DNA of 64,000 bases from Rhodobacter sp. NTK016B (lineage in GTDB: Bacteria > Pseudomonadota > Alphaproteobacteria > Rhodobacterales > Rhodobacteraceae). The stretch is taken from NCBI RefSeq assembly GCF_017303295.1, contig NZ_JAFKOK010000003.1:248001-312000 (forward strand), in the 5' to 3' direction. The translations under genes and the position numbers were made by a program. The notes beneath the pieces are model-generated. The model saw only the letters and a list, made by a program, of their open reading frames with translations. It was not told the DNA's origin and did not search any database. Below, piece after piece: positions 32,123-41,220 of this stretch (position 1 is its first letter; the number at the start of each line of letters is the position of its first letter).

Positions 32123-33055
32123 ATGATCCCCCAGAATTCCGCGCAGAACTCTGCCCAGAACTCCGCACAGGGCTACCAGCCCGATCCCCGCAACGAGGAC
32201 GTGCTGGTCTGGGTCAATGGCGATCTGGTGCCCAAGGCGCAGGCCATGGTCAGCGTCTTCGATGCGGGCTTCGGCTTTGGCGACGGCGTCTGGGAAGGTC
32301 TGCGGCTGGTGCGCGGAACGGTGCTGCAACGCGAGGCGCATCTCGACCGGCTGTTCGAGGGCGCCTGTTCGATCGCGCTGGAGATCCCGCAGGGCCGCGA
32401 CGGCATCAACGCCGCGATCGACGCGGTGATCGCCGCCAACGGGATGGAAGACGGCGCGCATCTGCGGCTGATGGTGACGCGCGGCGTCAAATCGACCGCC
32501 AATCAGGATCCGCGCTTCATTCTGGGCGGGCCGACCGTTGTCATCACCGCCGAGTACAAGACGCCGCGCCCCGAGGCGAAGACCAAGGGCATGACGCTGT
32601 TCACCTCGACCTTCCGCACCTCGCAGCCCGATGTCTTCGACCTGCGGCTCAATTCGCATTCGCGGCTGAACCTGATCCAGGCGCTGATTCAGGCGATCAA
32701 TGCGGGCGCCGACGAGGCGCTGATGCTCGACCCGCGGGGTTTCGTGGCGTCGTGCAACTCGACCAATTTTTTCATCGTGCGGGGGGACGAGATCTGGACC
32801 TCGACCTCGGCCTATTCCTTCAAGGGGATCACGCAGGGCGCGGTCATCAGGGCCTGCCGCGAAGCGGGCGTGACCGTGCGGGAATGCGATTTCACGCTGG
32901 CGCAAGTGTATTCGGCGAATGAGGCCTTTGTCACCGGCACGCTGGGTGGCGTGACGCCGGTCTGCCGGATCGACGGCAGGGTGATCGGAGACGGCAAGCC
33001 CGGCACGATGACCGAACGGGCGCGCGCCTTGTACGAGGCGGCGGTCTACCCGTAA
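32123..33055 (+). CDS. class IV aminotransferase-like protein, expected PLP lysine absent
   Basis: The 310-residue protein aligns with branched-chain/D-amino acid aminotransferases: VSVFDAGFGFGDGVWEGLRL, LMVTRGVKS, GADEALMLDPRGFVASCNSTNFFIV and FVTGTLGGVTPV. The region that should carry the Schiff-base lysine reads NSHSRLNLI (177-185): Arg181 stands at or next to the lysine position of relatives, and no other lysine is nearby. The N-terminus has three tandem NSAQ units. It may use a different amine, may not be a transaminase, or the alignment may be shifted. Monocistronic, with GAGAGG before the ATG. Confidence 0.8.
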   Translation: MIPQNSAQNSAQNSAQGYQPDPRNEDVLVWVNGDLVPKAQAMVSVFDAGFGFGDGVWEGLRLVRGTVLQREAHLDRLFEGACSIALEIPQGRDGINAAIDAVIAANGMEDGAHLRLMVTRGVKSTANQDPRFILGGPTVVITAEYKTPRPEAKTKGMTLFTSTFRTSQPDVFDLRLNSHSRLNLIQALIQAINAGADEALMLDPRGFVASCNSTNFFIVRGDEIWTSTSAYSFKGITQGAVIRACREAGVTVRECDFTLAQVYSANEAFVTGTLGGVTPVCRIDGRVIGDGKPGTMTERARALYEAAVYP

Positions 33056-33213
33056 ACGGGGCGCCGCCCGGCACAACGCCCGCCCGCCCACCCCGTTGCG
33101 CCGGGCGGCGCCCCTTTGACGCAGGCGCGCGCGGCGGCTAGGGTGACGCGCCAGCCATCCCGCCAGCCCGTTCCCCGACCGGGGTTTCCGGTCGCTTCCT
33201 GAAAGGATCGCTC

Positions 33214-33543
33214 ATGTATCTCGCGATGAACCGCTTCACCGTCCCCGCCGAGAATGCCGCCGCTTTCGAGGGGATGTGGCTGGGCCGCGACAGCCGTCTG
33301 AATGAACTCGAGGGATTTGTCGAATTCCACATGCTCAAAGGCCCGGAAGAGGACGGCAAGATCCTCTATGCCTCGCACACGGTCTGGGAAAGCGAAGAGC
33401 ATTTCCGCGCCTGGACCCGGTCGCAGCAATTCCGCGACGCCCATGCCCGTGCGGGCAAGGACGGGCTGAAGCTGCACGAAGGCGCGCCGCGCTTTGAGGG
33501 CTTTACCGCGATCCAGCAACTGGGCGCGACGAAGGCCGCGTGA
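33214..33543 (+). CDS. antibiotic biosynthesis monooxygenase (HmoA/IsdG-like) protein
   Basis: The 109-residue ABM-domain protein reads YLAMNRFTVPAENAAAFEGMW ... GFVEFHMLKGPE ... YASHTVWESEEHFRAWTRSQQF, the ferredoxin-like barrel of heme-degrading or cofactor-free monooxygenases of the HmoA/IsdG group. GAAAGGA precedes the ATG. No iron-uptake genes adjoin it, so a heme oxygenase role is possible but not proven. A hairpin repeat follows its stop. Confidence 0.82.
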   Translation: MYLAMNRFTVPAENAAAFEGMWLGRDSRLNELEGFVEFHMLKGPEEDGKILYASHTVWESEEHFRAWTRSQQFRDAHARAGKDGLKLHEGAPRFEGFTAIQQLGATKAA

Positions 33544-33555
33544 GGCTTTGAAGGG

Positions 33556-33625
33556 GAGGGGGCTGTCTGCCCCCTCTTGGCCTGCGGCCAATTCACCCCC
33601 GAGGATATTTGCGGAACAAAGATGA
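33556..33625 (+). repeat. hairpin + GATATTTGCGG intergenic repeat, copy 2
   Basis: GAGGGGGC-TGTCT-GCCCCCTC (33556-33576) is followed 19 bases later by ACCCCCGAGGATATTTGCGG and AACAAAGATGA. It is related to copies at 27605 and 58611 and lies 13 bases after a gene stop. Confidence 0.65.
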
Positions 33626-33736
33626 GGGGCGCGCCCACGCGGGCGTGACCGGGGCGCGGCAGGATAGGCCTTGACGCTCTGGGTGTTTGGCCCGACCTTG
33701 CGCCCGCCTGCGCGGCCCGGTCGCGCGCTGTGATGG

Positions 33737-35035
33737 ATGCCGCGCCGAATGTCTCCCCGAACCCCTCCTTTCGCACTTTTCGAATGGTCGATCGCCTGGC
33801 GCTATCTGCGCGCGCGCCGCGCCGAGGGCGGGGTCAGCGTGATGACGCTGATCTCGCTGGTGGGCGTGGCGCTGGCGGTCTTCGCGCTGATCGCGACGCT
33901 TTCCGTGCGCTCGGGGTTCCGGACGGAATTCGTGGGCACGATTCTGGGCGCCAATGCGCATGCGACGATCTATTATTCGGGCGAAGTCGATGAGAGCGGG
34001 CGCCGGAGCAGCACGATCACCGATTTCGACGCGGTCGCCGCGCGGCTGGCCGAGGTGCCGGGCGTCACCAGCGCCGCGCCGCTGATCAAGGGGCAGGTCA
34101 TGGCGGCCAATCAGGGTCGCAACGCAGGCGTCGAGGTGTTCGGCATCCGCGCGGACGACCTGATGCAGATCCCCGGCATCGCGCAATCCGAACGCGCGCG
34201 CGGCGATATCACCCGGTTTGGCGAGGGCATCGCCATCGGCGAGGGCGTGGCGCGCGAGATTCAGGCGCGCGTGGGCGACCGGATCCGCGTCATCTCGCCC
34301 GAGGGGGTGCAGACGGCGTTCGGCACCTCGCCGCGCGTCAACAGCTACGAGGTGGTCTATATCTTCAGCGCCGGGCGCTACGATATCGACCGTACGCGGG
34401 TCTATCTGCCCTTTGCCGAAGCGCAGAGCTTTTTCAATCGCGACGGCGTGGCCGACGAGATCGAGGTCATGGTCGAGGACCCCGAGCATGTCGAGAGCAT
34501 GGTGCATAGCCTGCTGCGCGCGGGCGGCGAGCGGGCGATGGTCTGGACCTGGCGCGACAGTGCCGGCGGCTTTCTGCGTGCGCTCGATATCGAGGACAAT
34601 GTGATGTTCATCATCTTGTCGATCCTGGTCCTGATCGCAGCGATGAACATCATTTCGGGGCTGATCATGCTGGTCAAGAACAAGGGCCGCGACATCGGGA
34701 TCCTGCGCACGATGGGGCTGAGCGAAGGCTCGATCCTGCGGATCTTCTTTCTGTGCGGCTCGCTTATCGGGGTGGTCGGCACCGGGATCGGGGTGATCGC
34801 GGGCTGCCTGTTCGCGCTTTATATCGACCCGATCTTTGCCTTCGTGAATTACCTGTCGGGCGGCGGCGCCTGGGATCCGTCGGTGCGCGGGATCTACGCG
34901 CTGCCGGCCGAATTGCGGCTTGAGGATGTGCTCAAGGCGGTGGGGCTGTCGCTGGGCCTCTCTTTCGTCGTGACGATTTTTCCCGCGCGCCGGGCTGCGC
35001 GGATGAACCCGGTGGAGGCGCTGCGCTATGAGTGA
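33737..35035 (+). CDS. lolC: lipoprotein-releasing ABC transporter permease (LolC/LolE family)
   Basis: The 432-residue permease has one N-terminal helix (VMTLISLVGVALAVFALIATL), a large periplasmic domain and three C-terminal helices of FtsX type (NVMFIILSILVLIAAMNIISG, GSLIGVVGTGIGVIAGCLF and LSLGLSFVVTIFPARRAAR). It extracts outer-membrane lipoproteins from the inner membrane for LolA. In many alphaproteobacteria a single LolC/E (LolF-like) forms a homodimer with LolD; only one permease is present here. lolD overlaps its end by eight bases. Confidence 0.92.
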   Translation: MPRRMSPRTPPFALFEWSIAWRYLRARRAEGGVSVMTLISLVGVALAVFALIATLSVRSGFRTEFVGTILGANAHATIYYSGEVDESGRRSSTITDFDAVAARLAEVPGVTSAAPLIKGQVMAANQGRNAGVEVFGIRADDLMQIPGIAQSERARGDITRFGEGIAIGEGVAREIQARVGDRIRVISPEGVQTAFGTSPRVNSYEVVYIFSAGRYDIDRTRVYLPFAEAQSFFNRDGVADEIEVMVEDPEHVESMVHSLLRAGGERAMVWTWRDSAGGFLRALDIEDNVMFIILSILVLIAAMNIISGLIMLVKNKGRDIGILRTMGLSEGSILRIFFLCGSLIGVVGTGIGVIAGCLFALYIDPIFAFVNYLSGGGAWDPSVRGIYALPAELRLEDVLKAVGLSLGLSFVVTIFPARRAARMNPVEALRYE

Positions 35036-35711
35036 GAAAGCGCTTGTTCTGGAGAATATCACCAAGACTTATGCGGGCGAGGCGAGCGGCCCGGTCGAGG
35101 TGCTGCGCGGCACCTCGCTGACACTGGAGCGCGGCGAGGTCGTGGCGTTGGTCGCACCCTCGGGCGCGGGGAAATCGACGCTGCTGCATATCGCGGGGCT
35201 GCTCGATACCTGCGATGGCGGTCGGGTGGTGATCGACGGCACCGACATGACCGGGCTTGGCGACCGCGCGCGTACCGCCGCGCGGCGCCGGCAGGTGGGC
35301 TTCATCTATCAGTTCCACCACCTGCTGCCGGAATTCACCGCGGCCGAGAACATCGTCCTGCCGCAACGCGCCAATGGCGTCGCCACCGGCACGGCCAAGG
35401 CGCGCGCGGCGGATCTTCTGGCGCGTGTGGGGCTTGAGCATCGCGGCGACCACCGGCCCGCGCAGCTTTCGGGCGGCGAACAGCAGCGCGTGGCGTTCTG
35501 CCGGGCGATGGCCAATGCACCGCGCATCCTGCTGGCCGACGAGCCGACGGGCAATCTGGACCCCGGGACCTCGGATCAGGTCTTCGGGGTGCTGATGGAT
35601 CTGGTACGCGATACCGGGCTGTCGGCGCTTATCGCCACGCATAATCTCGAGCTTGCGGGGCGGATGGACCGGGTGCTGCGGCTCGATCAGGGCAGAATTG
35701 CAACGCCCTGA
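35028..35711 (+). CDS. lolD: lipoprotein-releasing ABC transporter ATPase LolD
   Basis: The 227-residue ABC ATPase has Walker A APSGAGKST, Q-loop YQFHHLLPEFTA, signature LSGGEQQR, Walker B ILLADEPTGNLD and the switch ATHN. The FHHLLPEFTA stretch is characteristic of LolD within the MacB/LolD group. It powers lipoprotein release with the overlapping upstream permease. Confidence 0.94.
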   Translation: MSEKALVLENITKTYAGEASGPVEVLRGTSLTLERGEVVALVAPSGAGKSTLLHIAGLLDTCDGGRVVIDGTDMTGLGDRARTAARRRQVGFIYQFHHLLPEFTAAENIVLPQRANGVATGTAKARAADLLARVGLEHRGDHRPAQLSGGEQQRVAFCRAMANAPRILLADEPTGNLDPGTSDQVFGVLMDLVRDTGLSALIATHNLELAGRMDRVLRLDQGRIATP

Positions 35712-35832
35712 GGCGGAATCGCCACAGCAGCCCTGCATGGATTGACTCTCACCCCCCGGTTTTGGCCATGTGATGACATTCACGGGCGCTGCCACGTCCT
35801 TGATTACAATCATTTTCCACCGGGGGGTCGGA

Positions 35833-36267
35833 ATGAAGTTAATGCAACGGGCCGCAGTCGCGGTCGCAATGCTTTGTGCGCCGGTCTTGGCGAGCGATGC
35901 GCAGGCCGAGGCGATCGTCGCCCGCGTCAGCGTCGAAACCCAGACCATGCATGTCTATCTCGACGGACAATTGCGGTATGAATGGCCGGTCTCGACTGCG
36001 CGGGCGGGAAAATACACGCCGCGCGGCGAATGGCAGCCGCAATGGCTGTCGCGCTGGCATCGCTCAAGCCTCTACAACAATGCACCGATGTATTTCGCCA
36101 TTTTCTACGACGGCGATTACGCGATCCACGCCACCAATGCGGTCAGCCGGCTGGGGCGCCCGGCCAGCGCCGGTTGCGTGCGCCTGCACGAGGATAATGC
36201 AGCCCTGCTCTTCGCCATGGTGCAAGAGCAGGGGATGGAGAACATGCGCGTAGTCGTGGTCGACTGA
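35833..36267 (+). CDS. periplasmic L,D-transpeptidase (YkuD)
   Basis: The 144-residue protein has a signal peptide (about residues 1-26) and a minimal YkuD domain: VARVSVETQTMHVYLDGQL, YAIHATNAVSRLGRPASAGCVRLHEDN with His99 and nucleophile Cys115. Such enzymes form 3-3 peptidoglycan cross-links or attach proteins to peptidoglycan. ATG 35833 is chosen because the signal peptide starts there and GGGGGTCGG lies upstream. It stands alone after lolCD. Confidence 0.88.
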   Translation: MKLMQRAAVAVAMLCAPVLASDAQAEAIVARVSVETQTMHVYLDGQLRYEWPVSTARAGKYTPRGEWQPQWLSRWHRSSLYNNAPMYFAIFYDGDYAIHATNAVSRLGRPASAGCVRLHEDNAALLFAMVQEQGMENMRVVVVD

Positions 36268-36401
36268 CAGGCTGCGATATGCGCCCCTGTTGCAACAGGG
36301 CAGGCCCCCGATCTGGGGGCTGACGATTTGCGGTACCCAAGGTCTGGCGGGCACCCTATAGTCGCTGTGGATTTGTCGTCAGCCACCCCGATGGAGAGGT
36401 C

Positions 36402-36869
36402 ATGCGCTGCCCGTTTTGCGGAAATGTCGATACTCAGGTCAAGGATTCGCGCCCGGCCGAGGACCATGTCTCGATCCGCAGGCGACGCTTCTGCCCGGCC
36501 TGCGGCGGACGCTTCACCACCTATGAGCGGGTGCAGTTGCGCGATCTGGTGGTGGTGAAATCCTCGGGCAAGCGCGAGCCGTTCGACCGCGACAAGATGG
36601 AACGTTCGATCCGCATCGCCATGCAGAAACGCCCGATCGAGCCTGAACGCATCGAACAGATGATCTCGGGCATCGTGCGGCGGCTGGAATCGATGGGCGA
36701 TACCGACGTGCCCAGCCGGGTGATCGGCGAAATCGTTATGGAGACGCTCGCCCGTATCGACACGGTCGCCTATGTCCGCTTTGCCAGCGTCTACAAGAAT
36801 TTTCAGGCGGCGGACGATTTCGATAAATTCGTCAGCGAATTGCGCCCGCCGATCCTGCCCGACGACTGA
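36402..36869 (+). CDS. nrdR: transcriptional repressor NrdR
   Basis: The 155-residue protein has an N-terminal zinc ribbon (Cys3/Cys6, Cys31/Cys34 in RCPFCG and CPACGG) and an ATP-cone domain ([36 protein letters not shown]). It represses ribonucleotide reductase genes through NrdR boxes in response to ATP/dATP. Linkage to ribD, 95 bases downstream, is common in Gram-negatives. Confidence 0.96.
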   Translation: MRCPFCGNVDTQVKDSRPAEDHVSIRRRRFCPACGGRFTTYERVQLRDLVVVKSSGKREPFDRDKMERSIRIAMQKRPIEPERIEQMISGIVRRLESMGDTDVPSRVIGEIVMETLARIDTVAYVRFASVYKNFQAADDFDKFVSELRPPILPDD

Positions 36870-36928
36870 TCGGACGACAGGAGGCGCGGAAGCGGCGACC
36901 GGCTTTCCGGCGTCGAGGGCGCGCCCGA

Positions 36929-36954
36929 AATGGGTATTTTGGACAAGGTGAAAG
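36929..36954 (+). repeat. partial intergenic repeat (GGTATTTTGGACAAGGTGAA), copy 4
   Basis: This copy contains the distal part of the dispersed repeat without the GC-rich hairpin, just upstream of ribD. It may supply the ribD ribosome-site region (AAAGGGGA). Confidence 0.45.
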
Positions 36955-36963
36955 GGGACCGCT

Positions 36964-38064
36964 TTGAGCGAGACCGACCGTCGCTTCATGCGGCTGGCGC
37001 TGGGGCTGGCCTCGCGCGGGCTGGGCAATGTCTGGCCCAACCCGGCGGTGGGCTGCGTCATTGTGCGCGACGGGATCATCGTCGGGCGCGGCTGGACGCA
37101 GCCGGGCGGGCGTCCCCATGCTGAGCGTCACGCGTTGGCCCAGGCGGGCGAGGGCGCGCGTGGCGCGACGGCCTATGTCACGCTTGAGCCCTGCGCGCAT
37201 CATGGTAACACGCCACCCTGCGCCGAGGCATTGATTGCGTCGGGTGTCGCGCGCGTGGTCAGCGCTTTGACCGATCCCGATCCGCGCGTCTCAGGGCGCG
37301 GCCATGCCATGCTGCGCGCGGCGGGGATCGCGGTCACCGAGGGGGTGGAAGAAGCCGCCGCGCGGCGCGCGAATGACGGCTTTCTGCGGCGGGTGACGGA
37401 AGGCCGGCCCTCGGTCACGCTGAAGCTGGCGCTGACGCTCGATGCGCGTATCGCCACCGCGACCGGCCAGTCGCGCTGGATCACCGGTCCCGAGGCGCGG
37501 CGCCGCGTTCACATGATGCGCGCGCGCCACGACGGGGTGCTGGTGGGGGCGGGCACCGCACGCGCCGACGATCCAGATCTGCGCATCCGCGATCTCGGCA
37601 TCGCGCGTCAGCCCGTCCGTATCGTCGCGGATTCGCGGCTGGGCCTGTCGCCCGACTCGCGGCTGGGGCGCAGCGCGCGCGAAACTCCGGTCTGGCTGCT
37701 GCATGGTTCGCAGGCGACCGAGGTCGCGCGCATGGCCTGGGCCGCGCAGGGGGCCGAACTGATCGCCTGCGAGAGCGATCCGCTGGGGCGCATCGATATT
37801 GCCGACGCGTTGCGCAAGCTTGCTGCGCGCGGCCTGACGCGCATCCTGTGCGAAGGCGGCGGCGGGCTGGCCGCCACGATGATCGGCGCGGGGCTGGCCG
37901 ATGAGCTTGCGGTGTTCAGCGCGGGCCACCTGTTCGGCGCCGATGGCACGGCGGGGCTTGCGGCGATGGGCGTGACCAGTATCGGCGCGCCCGACTGGGT
38001 GCTCGAGCATAGCGGCCCGGTGGGCGCCGATCTCTACCACCACTGGCGTCGTCGGCGGGGTTGA
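36964..38064 (+). CDS. ribD: bifunctional riboflavin biosynthesis deaminase/reductase RibD
   Basis: The 366-residue enzyme has a CMP-deaminase-like N-terminal domain with zinc ligands His52 (PHAERHAL), Cys77 and Cys86 (LEPCAHHGNTPPCAEAL), and a C-terminal reductase domain (VTLKLALTLDARIATATGQSRWITG split by the usual junction, ILCEGGGGLAATMI). It performs the second and third steps of riboflavin synthesis. TTG at 36964 is taken as start, with AGGGGA upstream. No other rib gene lies adjacent. Confidence 0.93.
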   Translation: MSETDRRFMRLALGLASRGLGNVWPNPAVGCVIVRDGIIVGRGWTQPGGRPHAERHALAQAGEGARGATAYVTLEPCAHHGNTPPCAEALIASGVARVVSALTDPDPRVSGRGHAMLRAAGIAVTEGVEEAAARRANDGFLRRVTEGRPSVTLKLALTLDARIATATGQSRWITGPEARRRVHMMRARHDGVLVGAGTARADDPDLRIRDLGIARQPVRIVADSRLGLSPDSRLGRSARETPVWLLHGSQATEVARMAWAAQGAELIACESDPLGRIDIADALRKLAARGLTRILCEGGGGLAATMIGAGLADELAVFSAGHLFGADGTAGLAAMGVTSIGAPDWVLEHSGPVGADLYHHWRRRRG

Positions 38065-38285
38065 ACGGCACCTTTCGCGGTCGCGACGTTTTTCATGACA
38101 GACCGCAAATCCGCCCAGATCGCTGCACGCTTATGCCACAGTGCAGCGAAAGGCTGGTGCGGTGAGAGTTGAATTCCGCCGCCGCCGGTCCCAGATATAC
38201 CCGTGAACCGAACGCCGCGGGGCAGGGACGACAGGCACTCCAGTCGACCCCTACCGCGCGGCGCAGAATAGAGTTGAGGTCAGGT

Positions 38286-40694
38286 ATGACACAGAACACC
38301 ACCGCCCATGCCGTCCTGCCGCTGCGCGACATGGTCGTGTTTCCGCATATGATCGTGCCGCTCTTCGTCGGCCGCGACAAATCCGTGCGGGCGCTCGAAA
38401 CGGTCATGGCCAGCGAAAAGCAGATCCTGCTGGTCGCGCAGATCGATCACGCGGCAGAAGATCCCGATACCGACGGCATGTACCGCGTGGGCGTTCTTGC
38501 CAACGTGCTGCAATTGCTGCGCCTGCCCGACGGGACCGTGAAGGTTCTGGTCGAGGGCAAGGATCGTGTGCGCATCACCGAATTCCTGGATAACGACCAG
38601 CATTTCGAAGCGCTGGCCGAAACGCTTGAGGAAACCGAGGGCGATCCCGAAACGATCGAGGCGCTGACGCGGGCCGTCAGCGACGATTTCGAGCGTTACG
38701 CCAAGATCAAGCGCAACGTCCCCGAGGAGGCGCTCAGCGCCATCGCCGATGCGGGCGAGCCCGCGCGGCTGGCCGACCTTGCCGCCGGGCATCTGAGCAT
38801 CGAAGTCCCGCGCAAGCAGGAGCTTCTGGAAACCCTCGACGTGGGCGAGCGGCTGGAGAAGGTCTATGGCCTGATGGAGGGCGAAATTTCCGTCCTGCAG
38901 GTCGAGCGCAAGATCAAGTCGCGCGTCAAGACCCAGATGGAGAAGACCCAGCGCGAATACTATCTGAATGAGCAGATGAAGGCCATTCAGAAGGAGCTGG
39001 GCGAGGGCGAAGACGGCCAGAACGAAGTGGCTGAGCTTGAGAAAAAGATCTCTGAGACCAAGTTCTCGAAAGAAGCCCGTGAAAAGGCCGAAGCCGAGAT
39101 CAAGAAGCTCAAGACGATGTCGCCGATGTCTGCGGAAGCGACCGTTGTGCGCAACTATCTCGACTGGCTGCTGGCGCTGCCTTGGGGCACTAAGAGCCGC
39201 GTGAAGAAAGACCTCAACCGCGCCCAGCGGATTCTGGACGAGGACCATTACAGCCTCGACAAGGTCAAGGAACGCATCGTCGAATATCTCGCCGTGCAAT
39301 CGCGTTCGGCCAAGCTGAAGGGGCCGATCCTGTGCCTCGTCGGTCCTCCGGGCGTGGGTAAGACCAGCCTTGGCAAATCGGTGGCACGGGCCACGGGGCG
39401 CGAATTCATCCGCATCAGCCTTGGCGGTGTGCGCGACGAATCCGAGATCCGGGGTCACCGCCGGACCTATATCGGCTCGATGCCCGGTAAGATCATTCAG
39501 GCGCTGAAAAAGGCCAAGACCACCAACCCGCTGATACTGCTCGATGAAATCGACAAGATGGGGCAGGATTTCCGGGGCGACCCGGCCTCGGCGATGCTGG
39601 AAGTGCTGGATCCGGAACAGAACGCGACCTTCGTCGACCACTATCTGGAAGTCGAATACGACCTCTCTGACGTGATGTTCCTGACCACGGCCAACAGCTA
39701 CAACATGCCCGGGCCGCTGCTCGACCGGATGGAGATCATCCCGCTCTCGGGTTATACCGAGGACGAAAAGGCCGAGATCGCGCGCCGGCACCTGCTGCCC
39801 AAGGCGATCAAGAACCACGGTTTGAAGAAGTCCGAGCTGTCGGTGTCGGATGACGCCCTCACGGCGGTGCTGCGGCACTATACCCGTGAGGCCGGTGTGC
39901 GGAACTTCGAGCGCGAGCTGTCGAAAATCGCCCGCAAGGCGGTGACCAAGATCGTCCGCAAGGAAGTCGACCATGTCGAGGTCACGGCGGATAATCTCGA
40001 CGATTTCCTCGGCGTCCAGCGTCACCGCTACGGGCTGGCCGAGAAGGAAGATCAGGTCGGCGTGGTCACGGGCCTCGCTTGGACGCAGGTTGGCGGCGAT
40101 CTGCTGCAGATCGAAGCGCTCAAGCTGCCGGGCAAAGGCCGGATGAAGACGACGGGGAAACTCGGTGACGTGATGAAGGAATCGATCGATGCTGCGTCCA
40201 GCTACGTGCGCTCGGTGAGCCCTCAGATCGGCGTCAAACCCCCGATCTTCGAGACGATGGATATCCACGTCCACGTCCCCGACGGCGCCACGCCCAAGGA
40301 CGGACCCTCGGCGGGTCTGGCCATGGTCACGGCCATCGTGTCGGTCTTGACCGGCATTCCGGTGCGCAAGGACATCGCCATGACCGGCGAGGTGACTCTG
40401 CGCGGCAATGCCTCGGCCATCGGCGGGCTGAAAGAAAAGCTGCTCGCCGCGCTGCGTGGGGGGATCACCAAAGTGCTGATCCCGATCGAGAACGCCAAGG
40501 ATCTGCCCGAGATCCCCGACAACGTGAAAGAAGGGCTGGAAATCGTGCCCGTCAGCCACGTTTCGGAGGTGCTTGAGCACGCTCTGGTGCGCAAGCCCGA
40601 GGCCATCGACTGGGATGCCGCAGCCGAAGAAGCCGCTGCTGTCGCCGCGCGTATGGGGCGCAAAGACGGCTCGTCGCCCGCGACCGCGCATTAA
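38286..40694 (+). CDS. lon: ATP-dependent Lon protease
   Basis: The 802-residue LonA has the N-terminal substrate domain (VLPLRDMVVFPHMIVPLFVGR), central coiled coil, AAA+ domain with Walker A GPPGVGKTS at 353-361 and Walker B LILLDEIDKMG, and the protease domain with Ser675 (KDGPSAGLAM) and Lys716 (GGLKEKLLAA). It degrades misfolded and regulatory proteins. ATG 38286 with GAGGTCAGG upstream is chosen over an in-frame start 39 codons earlier, since LonA begins directly before LPLRDMVVFP. Confidence 0.97.
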   Translation: MTQNTTAHAVLPLRDMVVFPHMIVPLFVGRDKSVRALETVMASEKQILLVAQIDHAAEDPDTDGMYRVGVLANVLQLLRLPDGTVKVLVEGKDRVRITEFLDNDQHFEALAETLEETEGDPETIEALTRAVSDDFERYAKIKRNVPEEALSAIADAGEPARLADLAAGHLSIEVPRKQELLETLDVGERLEKVYGLMEGEISVLQVERKIKSRVKTQMEKTQREYYLNEQMKAIQKELGEGEDGQNEVAELEKKISETKFSKEAREKAEAEIKKLKTMSPMSAEATVVRNYLDWLLALPWGTKSRVKKDLNRAQRILDEDHYSLDKVKERIVEYLAVQSRSAKLKGPILCLVGPPGVGKTSLGKSVARATGREFIRISLGGVRDESEIRGHRRTYIGSMPGKIIQALKKAKTTNPLILLDEIDKMGQDFRGDPASAMLEVLDPEQNATFVDHYLEVEYDLSDVMFLTTANSYNMPGPLLDRMEIIPLSGYTEDEKAEIARRHLLPKAIKNHGLKKSELSVSDDALTAVLRHYTREAGVRNFERELSKIARKAVTKIVRKEVDHVEVTADNLDDFLGVQRHRYGLAEKEDQVGVVTGLAWTQVGGDLLQIEALKLPGKGRMKTTGKLGDVMKESIDAASSYVRSVSPQIGVKPPIFETMDIHVHVPDGATPKDGPSAGLAMVTAIVSVLTGIPVRKDIAMTGEVTLRGNASAIGGLKEKLLAALRGGITKVLIPIENAKDLPEIPDNVKEGLEIVPVSHVSEVLEHALVRKPEAIDWDAAAEEAAAVAARMGRKDGSSPATAH

Positions 40695-40713
40695 GGCCCG
40701 GTTTCGTTGACAG

Positions 40714-40747
40714 ACCCGCCCGCGGCATTGCCGGGGGCGGGTTTTTT
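40714..40747 (+). terminator. intrinsic terminator of lon
   Basis: ACCCGCCC...GGGCGGGT stem with CGGCATTGCCG inside is followed by TTTTTT, 20 bases after the lon stop. Confidence 0.85.
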
Positions 40748-40893
40748 CCTGCGCGGGCAGGGTGGTTTTGACCGTCAGGAAGCCGCGTTCGCGCCTGGCG
40801 ACCGGGCGGTCCCGGACAGCGGAAAAACCTGCCCGACGGGGCGTCTTTCCCCCTTGAGCCTGTCCGCCCGACTCGCTATAGACCCGCCACGGC

Positions 40894-40968
40894 GGGCGAT
40901 TAGCTCAGCGGTAGAGCGCTTCGTTCACATCGAAGATGTCAGCGGTTCAAATCCGTTATCGCCCACCA
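40894..40968 (+). tRNA. tRNA-Val (anticodon CAC)
   Basis: Acceptor GGGCGAT pairs with ATCGCCC. The D arm is TTAGCTCAGCGGTAGAGC, the anticodon stem CTTCG/CGAAG has loop TTCACAT (anticodon CAC), and the T loop is GGTTCAAATCC. Genomically encoded ACCA completes 75 nt. CAC reads valine GUG codons. Confidence 0.95.
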
Positions 40969-40980
40969 TCCCGTTTCGAA

Positions 40981-41013
40981 AAGCCGAGGCACTGTGCCTC
41001 GGCTTTTTCTTTT
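40981..41013 (+). terminator. intrinsic terminator after tRNA-Val
   Basis: AAGCCGAGGCACTGTGCCTC followed by GGCTTTTTCTTTT forms a perfect hairpin with T-run 12 bases after the tRNA. Confidence 0.9.
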
Positions 41014-41220
41014 GCGCCTCGGGGTGTGCAGCTCAGAGTGGGCACTTCCCGGCTTTGCGGTGCGACAGGGCGCCGGTGCTGCGCCGCCCGGAAACAGCCC
41101 GCTATTGCCACGGCAGGCTTTCGCGCCAGATAGAGCGCGTGGAGGCGCTGCTGGCCTGAGCAGGCCGCGCATATCTAACTTCCTGTCCCGATTGAATATT
41201 CTGACGGAACTGAACTGCCC

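Noticed and set aside
36304-36320. GCCCCCGATCTGGGGGC hairpin after the L,D-transpeptidase gene as a terminator
   Set aside because: A seven-base GC stem exists but no T-run follows; too weak to list as a terminator.
38280-40691. 803-codon open frame on the minus strand
   Set aside because: Perfect shadow of lon; no motif or ribosome site.
40707-41159. 150-codon frame across the tRNA-Val
   Set aside because: It would run through a terminator, a tRNA and a second terminator; not a gene.
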